Assembly: GCA_964036665.1 (NCBI GenBank)
Contig: OZ038528.1
Location: 20,695,245-20,759,244, forward strand
Reading direction: 5' to 3'
Origin: Gordius sp. MW1
Taxonomy: Eukaryota; Nematomorpha; Gordioida; Gordea; Gordiidae
Length of the DNA stretch: 64,000 nt
The translations under genes were made by a program, and so were the position numbers. Of this stretch, positions 25,985-37,794 are shown one piece after another; positions within the stretch are counted from its first letter, which is position 1, and each line of letters begins with the position of its first letter. The notes below the pieces were generated by a model. It was not told the origin of the DNA, ran no database searches, and was given only the letters and a program-made list of their open reading frames with translations.

Positions 25985-27085
25985 TTCCATTTGTTTATGT
26001 CACGCATCGAGTGTCACGTCGAACGCGTCCGCACCGAACGTGTCACGCTGTTTGTTTTTAACTCGTCTATGGGTTCGAATCCCGGCGAGGGTAAATTTTT
26101 TTTTTTTAATTAATATATTGTTCTTGCTAATAACATTGATAATATGGCTTTTTGGCCGTCCGCTGGCTGCTTACTTATGAAAAAATGACCATTGGCCAAA
26201 TTTTGAATCAAATTTTTTGTTTTTTTAATTGCTATTTGGCTAACATTGATAATTATCCTGTGCCCCCCCCCTACAAGGGCCTATGCCTCTACTGATATGG
26301 GTCCCTGTGCCCCCTCCCCTACAAAGGCCTATGCCTCTACTGATGTGAGTTCGAATCTCGGGGCAATTTTTTATATTTTTTTTTAATTAATATATTGTTC
26401 TTGTTAATACCATTGATAATATGCTCTTTGACCGTGTCCTGGCTGCTGACCAATGAAAAAAAATGACCATTGGCCAAAGTGTCAATCGATTTTTTTTTCT
26501 TTTTTTTTGACTCTTATGTATTTTCCACTTTTACCGTGTCCTGGCTGACCAATGAAAAAAAATGATGATTCGCCAAAGTGTCAATCGAAATTTTTTTTCA
26601 TTTTTTTGACTCTTATATATTTATGGACCGTCTCTTGGTACTGACCAATGGAAAAAAATGACCATTGCCCAAAGTGTGAATCGAAATTTTTTTTCGTTTT
26701 CTTTGACTCTTGTGTATTTATAGACCGTCTCTTGGTACAGACCAATGGAAAAAAATGACCATTGGCCAATGTGTGGTTGAAAAAGTTCCAATTTAACATC
26801 TGATTTTTGAGATATACTTACGATACCTGTGACACTTTTAGATGCGCGGTCGTAACAGGCAACGGAGTTATCGTTTCAATTCAACTCACAAACATACAAC
26901 TCACAAATCGTTAATAGGTTATTATCATTAACTTTTTATAATGCGAATGCGGTTATTGCATGTCGCTGCTCGTTGTGACATTTTGAGATGCGCGGTCGTA
27001 ACAGGCAATAGCGGAGCTATTGTCCCTGCTCATTTTGTCGTAAGCCTATTGTCAATTTTTTGAGCACCTGTAACCCTGTGCCCCT
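25985..27085 (+). repeat. Satellite-like composite repeat, cluster B
   Basis: Same modules as cluster A: CACGTCGAACGCGTC pieces, B-box-like GGGTTCGAATCCCGG (26070-26084) and GAGTTCGAATCTCGG (about 26346), and at least five units carrying the CCAATGG/CCATTGG foldback with T-rich spacers. At about 26830-27020 are the GATGCGCGGTCGTAACAGGC / GGAGCTATTG modules. A stretch at 26860-26950 interrupts the last module. Confidence 0.85.
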
Positions 27086-27285
27086 TTTTTCTCAAGCTGC
27101 AATCTTTGAAAATTAATTTTCTTGGCATGGACTTGTTTTAATATAAGATTTTGCATCGCATCAAAAAACTTCATACTAGATATAATAACACACCCTTGAC
27201 TTAACATGAAATTCACATCAGACAAATTGCATCTTCGATTCATATCGCCGCAGTCGTAGCGATTAAAGACGTGCAAATAGTACAA
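27052..27285 (-). CDS. Unassigned minus-strand open segment, about 77 codons
   Basis: Reads RYDCGDMNRRCNLSDVNFML, SQGCVIISS, then KFFDAMQNLILKQVHAKK. The upper part (27110-27285) is not satellite, and its codons look protein-like. The lower end runs into satellite cluster B, so the end of the frame is not real. It could be an exon of a minus-strand gene (it lies within the possible large intron) or an inserted element fragment. No family is recognised. Confidence 0.2.
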   Translation of the reverse strand: MYYLHVFNRYDCGDMNRRCNLSDVNFMLSQGCVIISSMKFFDAMQNLILKQVHAKKINFQRLQLEKKGAQGYRCSKN

Positions 27286-27889
27286 TTTGTGACTCTATGC
27301 TTTAAACAGCTCAGGTCCATGGGTGCAAAATGATAATTGTTTGAAAATTTAGCCATAATTCTAATGAATTTTAAAGAATATTTTGGATCTAGCCCCTCCC
27401 TGCTTCTTCCTGGTAACGCCTCAATTCTAAGATAAATGTTTTCTTAAGTCTTGTCTTAATATCGGATAGATTCAAATTGCGCGAATTTATTATTTATTAA
27501 ATATTAGATTCATTTTCATGGGTCAAACTCGATTGTTATTATAGACCCATAAATTGCATAGCAATTAATACTTACTCGTTTAAGCAAAAAGAGATAATTT
27601 GTCAAAGATGTAATATACTTGGTCAATACAATCACACTCATATATCTAACCTTACGAAACTTTTGTATCTTACAAATCCCCTTATGTTATGCGTCGGAAA
27701 CGTAAATGTGCTGTGAATTCGAAGTGCCCGTACGGCGATATTAAGACAAGCCCTTAGTCATTTTTGTTGTTTTTGTAAGAAAATAAACATGATGTGAATC
27801 CATGAAGTTGAAACAATTTAAACAAATATAAAAAAAACTAGCTGAATTTGGATCTCAATTCCATAATAAGGCAAACCTTTAATCGGCAT

Positions 27890-28240
27890 TATACATGGGC
27901 GTACGCAGGTTTTGAATTAGGGGGGGGGGGCAGATTAAAAAAAAAGTCTCGACATTTTCCTGAGAGCAAAAAAAAAAAAGGTCTCCACTATCCAAAATTT
28001 TCCTAAGAGCAAAAAAAAGCAACTGGCCTAAATTAGGCAGAGTGGGCAGCCAGACTCCCTGCCCCCCCCCTGGCAAATTGGGAGGGGGGGGGGGGGGGGG
28101 GGGTGCAGGGGGTCCGGCTGCTTCCCTCCGGCTAATTAGGGGCGGGGGCAAAACATATTTTTTTTTATTTGTTAGGGTTTTTGTATTAAAATTTTTTTTA
28201 AATTAGGGGGGCAGCCGCCCCCCCCCTGCGTGCGCCCATG
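27890..28240 (-). mobile_element. Expanded family II element with long G/C runs
   Basis: Bounded by ACATGGGCGTACGCAGG and CCTGCGTGCGCCCATGG. Inside are two AAAAAAAGTCTC..CATTTTCC pieces, long C and G runs (28060-28100), and the family II tail GGGCAAAACATATTTTTTTT. The proline/glycine-rich minus-strand frame here is homopolymer, not a gene. Confidence 0.6.
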
Positions 28241-28307
28241 GTATTATATATTACTAAACACATATCGGTCATAAATCATTTTCACTTTCTCTTCCACTCT
28301 CTACGAT

Positions 28308-28421
28308 ACATGGGCGTAGCCAAGGGGTGGCAGGGGGGCGGCTGCTCGCCCCCCCCCCCCCCCCAAATTTAAAATTCTCCCCCCCTTTCCCTCTGATTCC
28401 AGCCCTGGCTACGCCCATGCT
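28308..28421 (+). mobile_element. MITE-like element, family I, short copy
   Basis: ACATGGGCGTAGCCAAGGGG to CCTGGCTACGCCCATGC, with the central AT part mostly deleted, leaving two C-rich blocks. Confidence 0.65.
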
Positions 28422-29267
28422 CCGTTAAGCGATATTTTTAGCATGTGTCGGGCATAAATCATCCACATCCCCTTGAAGACCTGGATTTATATTAGGGAAA
28501 ATCGATAACTAATTTTTAATTTTCGGGTTCTAGGGGGCAAACCGTCACTCCCTGCCCCATGCTCTAGGGGAAAATTGTTGAATGTTTTAGCTCCCGTTAT
28601 GGATTTTTTATTTTTCCCTTGATCCCTAATCGAAAGGTTTTTTAAACATTGAACGTTTCTTCAACCAATTTAACTTTTCTAATACAACACATTATCGTAG
28701 AGGTTTTTTGTCAAATATATTTTGAAAGGAGTTTTTATATGAAAGTCGGTAAATTATAGCAATTAATGTTCTCTGGGTCTTCAAAATTTCTACGTAGTTT
28801 TGAGACCGTGAGTATGATTGCTTTGTATGTTCAAAATCACAAAGGCCAACCTTTGCTTGCTTTTAACATTTTTTTTTTGAAATTAATTTTATACAATTTA
28901 ATTATTATCTTATCCATTGTGCACATGTGTGTTATTTAGAGTCCAGAAAAGTCACTTTATTTAAACCCGACCTGAAAGCACTTTAAAGTTTTAACCCGGG
29001 TCTGGATTCGGGTCACCCGTACAGGCCTCTAGTTTTCGCACATTTATAATATGAACGCTTTTATCAAATGATCTTTATGTTAACTCTGTTGATATTTGAT
29101 TGAAGATGTGTAATTAACAACTTTCATTCTTGATCATCGCAAATCTGTTGAGCAAAACGCGGTGAGATGATATAACGTATCGTAAAATGTTTTTTCACCA
29201 AAGGAAAATTACCCTGGTAACATCATGTGTTTTCCCATTTGAAAAAATCTCCATATGAGCCGGACAC

Positions 29268-29447
29268 ATGAATCCCTTTAAAGTTGCATTCTATTGTTCA
29301 ACAACGTGCTGCTTGAAGCACACGCTGCTTGAAGCATACGTTGTCAGCGCTTGTAACTGCGGCATATTTTGTAATAAAGGAGTGAACGAAAACTATCCTT
29401 TTCTTATAGAAGAATTAGTTGAAGAGGCAGCTGCTGAATTTTATTAA
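29268..29447 (+). CDS. Possible small ORF, 59 aa, function unknown
   Basis: An ATG-to-TAA frame of 60 codons with less AT-skewed codons than its surroundings. It contains six cysteines (FYCSTTCCLKHTLLEAYVV, SACNCGIFCNKG) and an acidic amphipathic end (NENYPFLIEELVEEAAAEFY). A 13-nt duplication (GCTGCTTGAAGCA) lies inside. I recognise no family. It could be a transposon fragment or an exon of a larger gene. Confidence 0.25.
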   Translation: MNPFKVAFYCSTTCCLKHTLLEAYVVSACNCGIFCNKGVNENYPFLIEELVEEAAAEFY

Positions 29448-29554
29448 TATAGTTTGTCCAGGGTAAAATTATAACATCAATATCCCCAAGTGCTCTCTAT
29501 CACAATAAATCATGTCGTGTTTTGATTCTTCATCACAACTAGAGCTGTTAAAGC

Positions 29555-29720
29555 TTAGATTCAAGTTCATAGTTCAATTTGAAAAAAAAATTAGTTCAAG
29601 TTCATATTTTTTCAAAAGTAACTAGTTCAAGTTCATTTTGAAAAAAACGAACTAGTTCAGTTCATAGTTCAATTTTTACAAAATGAACAAGTTCAAGTTC
29701 AGTTTACAGTTCAGTTAATT
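29555..29720 (+). repeat. AGTTCAAGTTCA simple-repeat tract
   Basis: About a dozen AGTTCA hexamers, often doubled (AGTTCAAGTTCA) and spaced by A/T runs, with one inverted GAACTAGTTC. Purely repetitive; no coding frame. Confidence 0.7.
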
Positions 29721-30892
29721 TTTTTAAAATATATAGTATAAATTTTAATCCGATCCGAGGTTTTTTTTAAAAATGTTTTATCTGATCCAAATCAGTTTTT
29801 CTGCAATTTTAAAATATTTATGAAATTTATTTTTATTGATGATTAAGTCTAATTAATAAAAACTTATTGTTTAATTTAAATTGGAAATAATCCATTATAC
29901 AAAATTTAATAAACATTTTTCTTATACCAAGAAGCTTTGTTTTATACAAAACTAAATTAGCCATATTGAAAAACATTCTACGCCTAAAACTTTTATTTTT
30001 CATTTCAAACAATATAATTATAATAGAAATCAGGGGGAAGTAGATGGGAATTGGACCCGAATAAAATATTATTTAAAATTATTATTTAATAAATAATAAC
30101 TTATAAAATAGGGTTGGCAGGTGCATTCAACAAAAATTTCTATATGGGAATTCTAGAAATTATATACACGATATATACTGTATTAGAAAATAAATATTTA
30201 ACGGCATAGTTAGTTAAAAATGGCAATTTTTTGAAATAACCTTAAACTTGCATATCATAGTTTTCTTTTGATTAAAATGATTTTTTTTATAAAATAATAT
30301 ATGTGCAATTAAAAACAAAATAATAAACCTTAAGTTGTTATTCCACTAATGCTACTTTTAGTGTTGTTTTACGACGTTCCAATATATGCAAGTTATAAAT
30401 TTTTTAAATTCTAATATTGAAATTTAAAAGTATATACTCCTTTGTGATTTATAACCGTTTGTAGTTGAAGCTACTTAGCAATTTAACATCACTACTTATA
30501 ACATAGCCGTGTCTTAACTTCAAATTCACAGCAGATTTACATTTAAGACGCATAACATAACAGCGATTTTGTAAGATAATCTTTCCTAAGCTTTGTCGGG
30601 TTTCTAAATTTTCAGGTAGCATCAAAGTTTAGATTTAATCTAAAGAGTTGAAATAAACAAAAAAACGTTTTTAAATATCAAAAAACAAAATATTAATAAT
30701 AATTACAATAGAGTTTGACCCAAAGAATTAAATTGGGTATTTAGACAAAGATAAATTTGCGCGATTTGAATCTGAATCCGATATTAAGACAAGCCCTAAG
30801 ACGGAGCCTAAGTTAACACTAAGAATAAAAAATGGGGAATAGCGTGGGGATATTAAGTCTACTTGTTTAGGAGTAACGGAGGGAGGCCTGTC

Positions 30893-31082
30893 ATGGGCGT
30901 AGCCAAGAGGGGGCAGGGAGGGGCAGTTGCCCCCCCCTCTAAATCCAAAAAATTGTTAAAATTCATTAAAATTATTGCCAAAATTTACTAAAATTATGGC
31001 CAAAATTTAAAAAAATGATCATTTAGCCCCTCCCTAAATCATTATTGCCGCCCTCTAATCCCAATGCTGGCTACACCCATGG
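30893..31082 (+). mobile_element. MITE-like element, family I, full copy
   Basis: CATGGGCGTAGCCAAGAGGG at the left, GGGAGGGGCAGTTGCCCCCC, a duplicated AATTTACTAAAATTATGGCC middle, and AATGCTGGCTACACCCATGG at the right. The ends are inverted complements. Confidence 0.75.
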
Positions 31083-31226
31083 CCTGCTCACTTGTTCAAA
31101 AGTACAAAACTAAAATGAGGGATGATACTATACCATTGTGTGAAACACGGATGTGGGATAACTAATTAGAAGTTTTAAAAAGTACAAGTTTGGGAAAACA
31201 ATTGATAGATAAAGTTAATTAATGCG

Positions 31227-31402
31227 AGCATGGGCGTAGCCAGGGGGAAGGCGCCCTCCCCCTAAATGGCGAATTTTTTTTTTCAATACAAAAACCGTTA
31301 AAAATTAAAAAAATTTACGTTTTGCCCCCCACCCCCTTCCTTTAATTGAACTTTTAAACATTTTACCCCCCTTCCCTAATCCAAAACCTGGCTAAGCCCA
31401 TG
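31227..31402 (+). mobile_element. MITE-like element, family II
   Basis: CATGGGCGTAGCCAGGGGG to CCTGGCTAAGCCCATGA. Its middle differs from family I: a CAATACAAAAACCGTTAAAA stretch, TTTACGTTTTGCCCCC, and TTGAACTTTTAAACATTTTA. Other copies are at 37165-37290, 60579-60743 and, expanded, 27893-28239. Confidence 0.7.
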
Positions 31403-31873
31403 AATGCGAGTGTGTGGGAAGTGCGATTCACAAATTGCATAATTTGAGACTTCTCTCACATTGGCATTTCTCCCATTTCTTTTATATAACACATTCACCT
31501 AGAGCCTACAAACCTGATATCGAAAGCTCGACCCAATATCTTTTAAATCATTTAGCACAATTAAGTCTTTGAGATTAAAGGATAAATAAATTAAGACGAA
31601 TATAACTTATCTTGCTGCATTTCAAACAACTATAAGTTTTTTCCATCAACAAAATCAAAAAATACGATTTTATTGGCTAAAAAGGAAATTTTTATTATCT
31701 ATTATGATATAAAATAAATGTAAAATTGAAAACAAAATTTACAATTTATGACAAAACTAAATTATTGTGAAGAGGCAAGAGGGGCTTGATTGTACTTAAT
31801 AAAGGCAGTCATAGGCGTTGGGAGCAAGGGGCAACTGCCCCCCTTTAACTAAATAAATTTCTAAAAATATAAT

Positions 31874-33138
31874 TATCGTGTACCCATACACGAAGAATGA
31901 AATTAGCGTATCCGGAGATACGATGATGAAGATGTCTTCCCACACACACCCCCCCTCATCTCATCTTATTCAAAAATTAAAGTTAAGAGTTCAACACGCG
32001 GTACAATCTTTTGATCTTACACGATATTTGGTGTCAGATATTCTACTCACGCCCGATGGAGGAAACCAGGAATTATTCTACAAAACGAAAAAGGAAATAA
32101 TTTATACAGAAGAATTAATTTGGAATTCAAATTGCCGCCCCCCCCCCTTCTTCTGAATGGAATGGATAAAATTATTCGGATAAAATTATTCCAGGAACAT
32201 CCCGTTTGCCATGAAAAATCGTCACAGTGCAGGGATATTGAATAAAATTATTCCAATCCCGTTTGCCATGAACAACCGTCACAGCGCAGGGATATCGGAT
32301 AAGATTATTCTACTAAAACAATCGAACCAATCCATGATTCGGAAATATTGGGAGACGGAGGAAGAAAACAATTCCTTCGAACAATTGGCTACCAAATTTA
32401 AACCGCAAACATAATTCAGTGGAAATTCCAATATGTCTGAGAACATATGGCGGAATTCTTCGAACGAATGAAGATCCCGAAACTGATTTTATTCAAAATA
32501 TCAATTATGCAGAATCATCCCTAACTGATTCTCAAGGCCTAAATTCTTAATGTGCCGCTAAAATATTATTGTAAGACAGAATTATACACTTGATTTATTT
32601 ACATATATTAATTATATGAGAAATATATTGTTAACCAATATTTAAACCCCCCCCCCGCAGTTTCTTTGACTATTATTAAACAGCCTGCGCGTGGGCAAGA
32701 AAGGATAATTTTCAAGATGGCAGTTTACACTCTATATTAATTATAAGTTTTGTCAAGGCTGTTGCTAGGTGAGTCACAGAGCTGGAAGAAAAATCCGTTA
32801 GTCATGACGTTGCCTTTTTATCACTGATTTTTACATATATCAGTCGTCGTGTGAGCAAAGGCCAGAGTTGGTATTCGATGCCAGATGTTTGAAACTTATA
32901 ATGTTAATAACGCCGCCTTGATAGTGGCACTGAGCTCTTAGAACTCTATCGAAAATACATTAAGTCTTCGACTTTTAAAAGGAAAAGATATCGTGTACCC
33001 ATACACGAAGAATGAAATTAGCGTATCCGGAGATACGATGATGAAGATGTCTTCCCACACACACCCCCCCTCATCTCATCTTATTCAAAAATTAAAGTTA
33101 AGAGTTCAACACGCGGTACAATCTTTTGATCTTACACG
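31874..33138 (+). mobile_element. Segment bounded by identical 150-bp direct repeats
   Basis: The 150-bp sequence at 31874-32023 recurs, identical as far as I can read, at 32989-33138. Each copy has two short hairpins (CGTGTA-CCCA-TACACG and CGTATC-CGGA-GATACG) and a C run. The 965-bp interior holds a second, roughly 60-bp tandem duplication (about 32195-32310, CCCGTTTGCCATGAA..CGTCACAG) and coding-like stretches: 32211-32414 (67 codons) and one ending LTDSQGLNS near 32556. It resembles a small LTR/TRIM-like retroelement or a recent segmental duplication. No protease, RT or integrase was seen. Confidence 0.55.
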
Positions 33139-33843
33139 TTGTACACTCATAGCGTAGACCATTATTCTTTTACATTTAATTTCTAGTACGCGTATACCCC
33201 CCCCCCCGACGCGCTGATACGTATTTGTTATTTTTCTTACGCGTGAGTGATTTTCGATATACGCATCTTATCGTATGCGATTTTGACATTGCGATCTTTT
33301 AATTATTATATATTTTCTTGGTTGTGATTATATTAATGCCATGTAATAAAGACAGTTGAGAAATATTTCTGCGTACGCGCGTGAGCCTGTTCGCGGCCCG
33401 GCCATCCCCCAATAATTTATCGTTTTACGGCCCAATTTTCCTTTAAGTTCCCCCAATTAATTCCTAATAACTCTTCCCTTCTGGACCTTCTTATTTAAAT
33501 CGTATTCCTTTTCGCACGAATACGATAATAATTAAGGCTTAAATTTTAAAATTATTATTTTGCCCCCCTCCCCCTTTAAGGCATTATTGCCCCCCTCTTA
33601 TATGCTGCTATATTACCATTTTGGCTTTAGTTGCTTGCAGAAAGAAGTTCGTCTTAGTTCAAAAAACAGAATAAATTTTCCTTAATAACCGGAAATAGTC
33701 TCAGAGTGCACTGCAAGTTGTTAAAATAAAATTAACACCCCTCGAAAAATATCGTTGCCAAGCAAGGGTTTGTTATTAACACGTCCGAAACCTCGCTAAC
33801 ATGTTAATATGACTCATCAGGTCTGCAAGCCAACCCACTGGGA

Positions 33844-34014
33844 TATGCGCGTAGCTAAGGGGGGGGGCAGGGAGGGGCGGTTGTCCCCCTCTAAATCCAA
33901 AAAATTGGTGAAATTTATTAAAATTATGGCTAAAATTTATAAAAAATAATCATTTTTCCCCTCCCTAAATCATTATTGTCCCACTCTAATTCCAATGCTG
34001 ACTACGCCCTTGCA
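33844..34014 (+). mobile_element. MITE-like element, family I
   Basis: TGCGCGTAGCTAAGGGGGG to GCTGACTACGCCCTTGC, with the usual middle and C blocks. A further partial copy of the middle lies at 33537-33605. Confidence 0.7.
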
Positions 34015-34204
34015 CTGGCATGATGGGGCATAAATGAATAAAAAGATGGACACCGCTGGTGTGTTGATTTGATTTATTGATTACAAAAGTGCTTAACTAC
34101 AACCGAACACTACGCATACACTTTAAATGAAATGATAGCATATGGACATTAATGTGCCTAGTTATGGTTATGGATAAGTGTATTATTTATTTGTGGGCGG
34201 CGAG

Positions 34205-34432
34205 CAGGCGCGTAGCCAGGATTTTCACGTGGGGGGGAATCTGGCAAATTTATTTTTTACAACGCTTTTTGTCAAAATTTAAATCAAATTAAATTAGATG
34301 TATATATTATGTTTCTATGTTTTTATAAGTGTTTTAAAGTCTTTGATGTAACTAAACTATAATATTTTAACCCATTTAATTTAGTTATTAATCAAAAAAC
34401 CGGGGGCCCCCCCCCCCATTTAGGCCACTGGC
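34205..34432 (-). mobile_element. Family III element, left-end copy
   Basis: Begins CAGGCGCGTAGCCAGGATTT, then GGCAAATTTATTTTTTACAA and an AT-rich middle matching 15250-15400 in reverse. It ends in a C run without the partner terminus. Confidence 0.6.
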
Positions 34433-36654
34433 GGCGAGCAAATGAACACATGTTTGGTGGGCATAAGGCGCCATTGAAATTGTAAGACTCTTGGTTCATG
34501 TCTTAAGTATGTTTACTTGTTTCATGTGCCACCTTTTTTGATATCCCCCAACAACTTTCGAACAGTGTCGTCTGTATATTCTTTTGAGATTTATAATAAA
34601 GATCTGGCATCTCTGTAGGCAGAATTCTCTTCTATTACATGCTTAGTTAGCAAAAATACGGATTTGACGATATAGCAAGAAAAATACATAAATCATATCA
34701 AACAAAAATACATCAAAAATATTAAAATCATCAAGATGATGGCCTTCAAAAAGGGGCCGTGCTATTCAAATGAATACGAATTTGCGTACGGCGATTATTC
34801 AAATGATTTAAAGACGTGAAATGATATATATAATTAGAGCACCTCGCGAATATCGTTAATTTTATCAATTTTATTACCCAATTTTCCGCATCTATCCTCT
34901 CTCTCTCCACTGCACTTGGCACAAACAAATCTGTGCATCGTGCTCGCATTTCATAATAGTCATTCATTCCCAATAAATCCTGCTCCCATTTTATAATAGT
35001 TATTAACAAGCACAGGGTGAACTTAAAGAATTATAATCTCGGTTATCTCCTTCCTACCACCGTCTCGCTAATTATTATTATTCTATTATCAAGAATTTTT
35101 CGGCTATCTTCGTTTAATCATGAGAAGGAATTATCAGGTAGACTATTTTTTTTAATTTTATAATTTGTTTTATATTTTTTTGGAAACGCCTAGAATTTTT
35201 GCGATTTGAAAACATACATATATTGGAAAAAACAATATAAAATAATGATTTCTAATATTACTTAAACCTAAATTAACTTTCCTAAAAACTTAATTTTATA
35301 ACTTCAAATCACGGGGACACCCTAAATGTCATTGGTTTTCTGAATTATTTACGTTATTTAATTGAATTGTTCGTATTTAACAAATTAACCTGCGGCCTTG
35401 GTTAGTTTGATTGAGAATGTTCTAATTTTACACGTTGCAGACTATTAAATTTTTTTTCGCCATTTTACTTGTGAAAAAGTTTAAGCAGTTTAATAGTGGC
35501 TTATTCATTTTGGACATTGGTGCCATTGATAATTAAGAGGATTTTTGCTTAATATGCGTTCTCTATTGGATCAATCATTATTTGGTAATGCGTATTTTTA
35601 GTTTTATCATATAATAATAATAACTTAACGTTGTTTTTTAAAACCCGCGAGAGTATTCGTTATAAATAGTGACCACCCCGCCCCGGTCCGCTAATTTTTT
35701 ATAAAGTCCGGGACCGCATTCAAAAGTTTTTATTTTTAATTAAAATTTTAATTTTCTTACTGAACTAATAAACAATATAAAGATGTTAATAATCATACTA
35801 GAATTTTTTTTTTTTTAATATTTATTTGTGTATCTAAAAGATTTGAAAAGGGTAAGATTGGAGTGAAAACACAACTTTATCTTTAAGTACACAAAAAATT
35901 TAAATTATTTTGTAACGGGTTTATCATGCCCGCCCTGTGTCCGCTAGGTTTTATTACGGCCCGTCCCCGTTATCCTATTTTTTTAAAGCAAAAGCACGGC
36001 CCGGCGTTTAGACCAGGCTTTGCCAGTCTCTATATAAAATTACCCCCAAATCATTATTTTTTTATAATGAATAATTAAATAACAACGAAACTATGTAGTT
36101 AAAAGAATTACATTGAGACAATTAAAAATTATATAGCGTATAGTGAGTTTGTACAAATAAATTTAAGCCGAAAATGGAACCGGTAGACTGACAAATTCAT
36201 CGCGTGTTAATTAATAAATAACAAAGCGGAATCTTAATAAAAAGTTGCTTAACTCACTCGATTAAACGATTTACCTTTTTAACCAAATAAAATTATTGTT
36301 TATTAAGTTAAGAAATATATAATAATTAACTGGGGGGTCCAAAGAAGCCAGAATTTTTCTCTTGGGGGGGGGAAATGATTTTGCTTTTGCCCCCAGCAAA
36401 TCTAATACGCCATTTCAGACTAATGGTTCTGTCCTCTTAAGTAGTCTTATATTTTACCATGAACTAGGTTTGGTCAAAATTTTATCGGTTTTGACCTAAT
36501 ACTTTTTATTAATATGTAGAAGCCTTACGTTATTGTATTTTTAATTTTGGAAAAAATAATTATTTTCACACGTGTATCTGACACATGTAATTATAGGGTG
36601 ATAGTATTTTAAATAATTAAACTGATCCACAGAAAGAATTTTGATGATAGCGAT

Positions 36655-36877
36655 AAGGGATTAGCCCAGTAGCTTAAATGACGGGGGGGGGGGACGGGAA
36701 ATTCCCACCCGGAGAAAAAATTAATTTAGATCTAAAGTTTATATTTTATTGTTGTGCAGCAACGTAAGACCAAGTAAGACACTTATTTATTGCTATGAAT
36801 GACTTTCTTTATGTTATAGGAAAATTTTAAAATTCCCCCCCCCCCCTACGGGAGAAAATCCTGGCTACGCGCCTCGA
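36655..36877 (+). mobile_element. Family III-like element
   Basis: A G run plus CCCGGAGAAAAAATTAATTT at the left, and a C run plus GGGAGAAAATCCTGGCTACG CGCCT at the right. The middle does not match the other copies. Confidence 0.5.
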
Positions 36878-37164
36878 TTAACCCGACAAAATATAACTCT
36901 TATCTCCCCTCCCGCTCACTAGTAGCTATTAGTAGAGAAAAAGGTGATCAATCAAAGCTTTTGAAAAAGAGCCCTTTTTCCCTTCCTTCTCATGCAACTT
37001 ACTCTTTCCCTTCCCTATGTGTCTAATGTTACATATTAACACGTTTTTGAATATATCCATATCCACTATCAATCCAATGTTCCCTTTCCAGCTAGAAATA
37101 ATAATTATATGAAAGCATACGCACACAAATTAACAAAAAGCCGTATTAAAATATAATCTACGTA

Positions 37165-37290
37165 TGTAGATGTTTCGGGGAGGGCAAAACATAAATTTTT
37201 TAGGGTTTTTGCATTGAAATTATTTTTTGTCATTTAGGGAAAGAGGGCGCCCCTTCCTACCCCCCCCCCCCCCCCTTGACTACGCCCATC
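37165..37290 (-). mobile_element. MITE-like element, family II, partial
   Basis: GGGCAAAACATAAATTTTTT, TTTTGCATTGAAATTATTTT, then a C run and CTTGACTACGCCCAT. It is the reverse of 31227-31402, lacking one end. Confidence 0.6.
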
Positions 37291-37794
37291 AGTTTTTCCA
37301 AATGTTTAAAAAGAATATATATCTCTTTGTTTAATTAAGATTCTTATAATTGCAGCAATATATCTCTATTTTGTTTTTGTATTAGCATGTGTTTGCCAAA
37401 TCCTGTTTTTTTGACATTTCAAGCATTCTTTTGCTAAAAAATATTGTTTTGATTTAATTTTAGGTAGATGGCGCTGGGAGGAAAAATTAGGTCAGGCATT
37501 TTAATTTCAACAAAATTTTGGGCGGTTCAAAAATGTTTATAATTTTTGTTATTAGAATTTAATTTAATGCTTATCATATTTTTTTGCGTGATCGTTATGT
37601 TATTAAACGCTATCCAACCATATTTTGCAAGAAAATCATACCTCTAATCCTAAACACTCAATTTTACTTATTACAAATTCATATTTTGAAGGGAAGACGT
37701 TAGAGTCCTTTTTTGTTAGAAGACTTAACCCTACAGGCAAGGGTACCCCTTATCACTTCACTACCAACCAATAGAACATTCTCTTTAGTTTATA

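Noticed and set aside
31874-32023. Hammerhead-ribozyme (retrozyme) in the 150-bp direct repeats
   Set aside because: Hairpins are present but the CUGANGA and GAAA core elements are not in the required arrangement on either strand.
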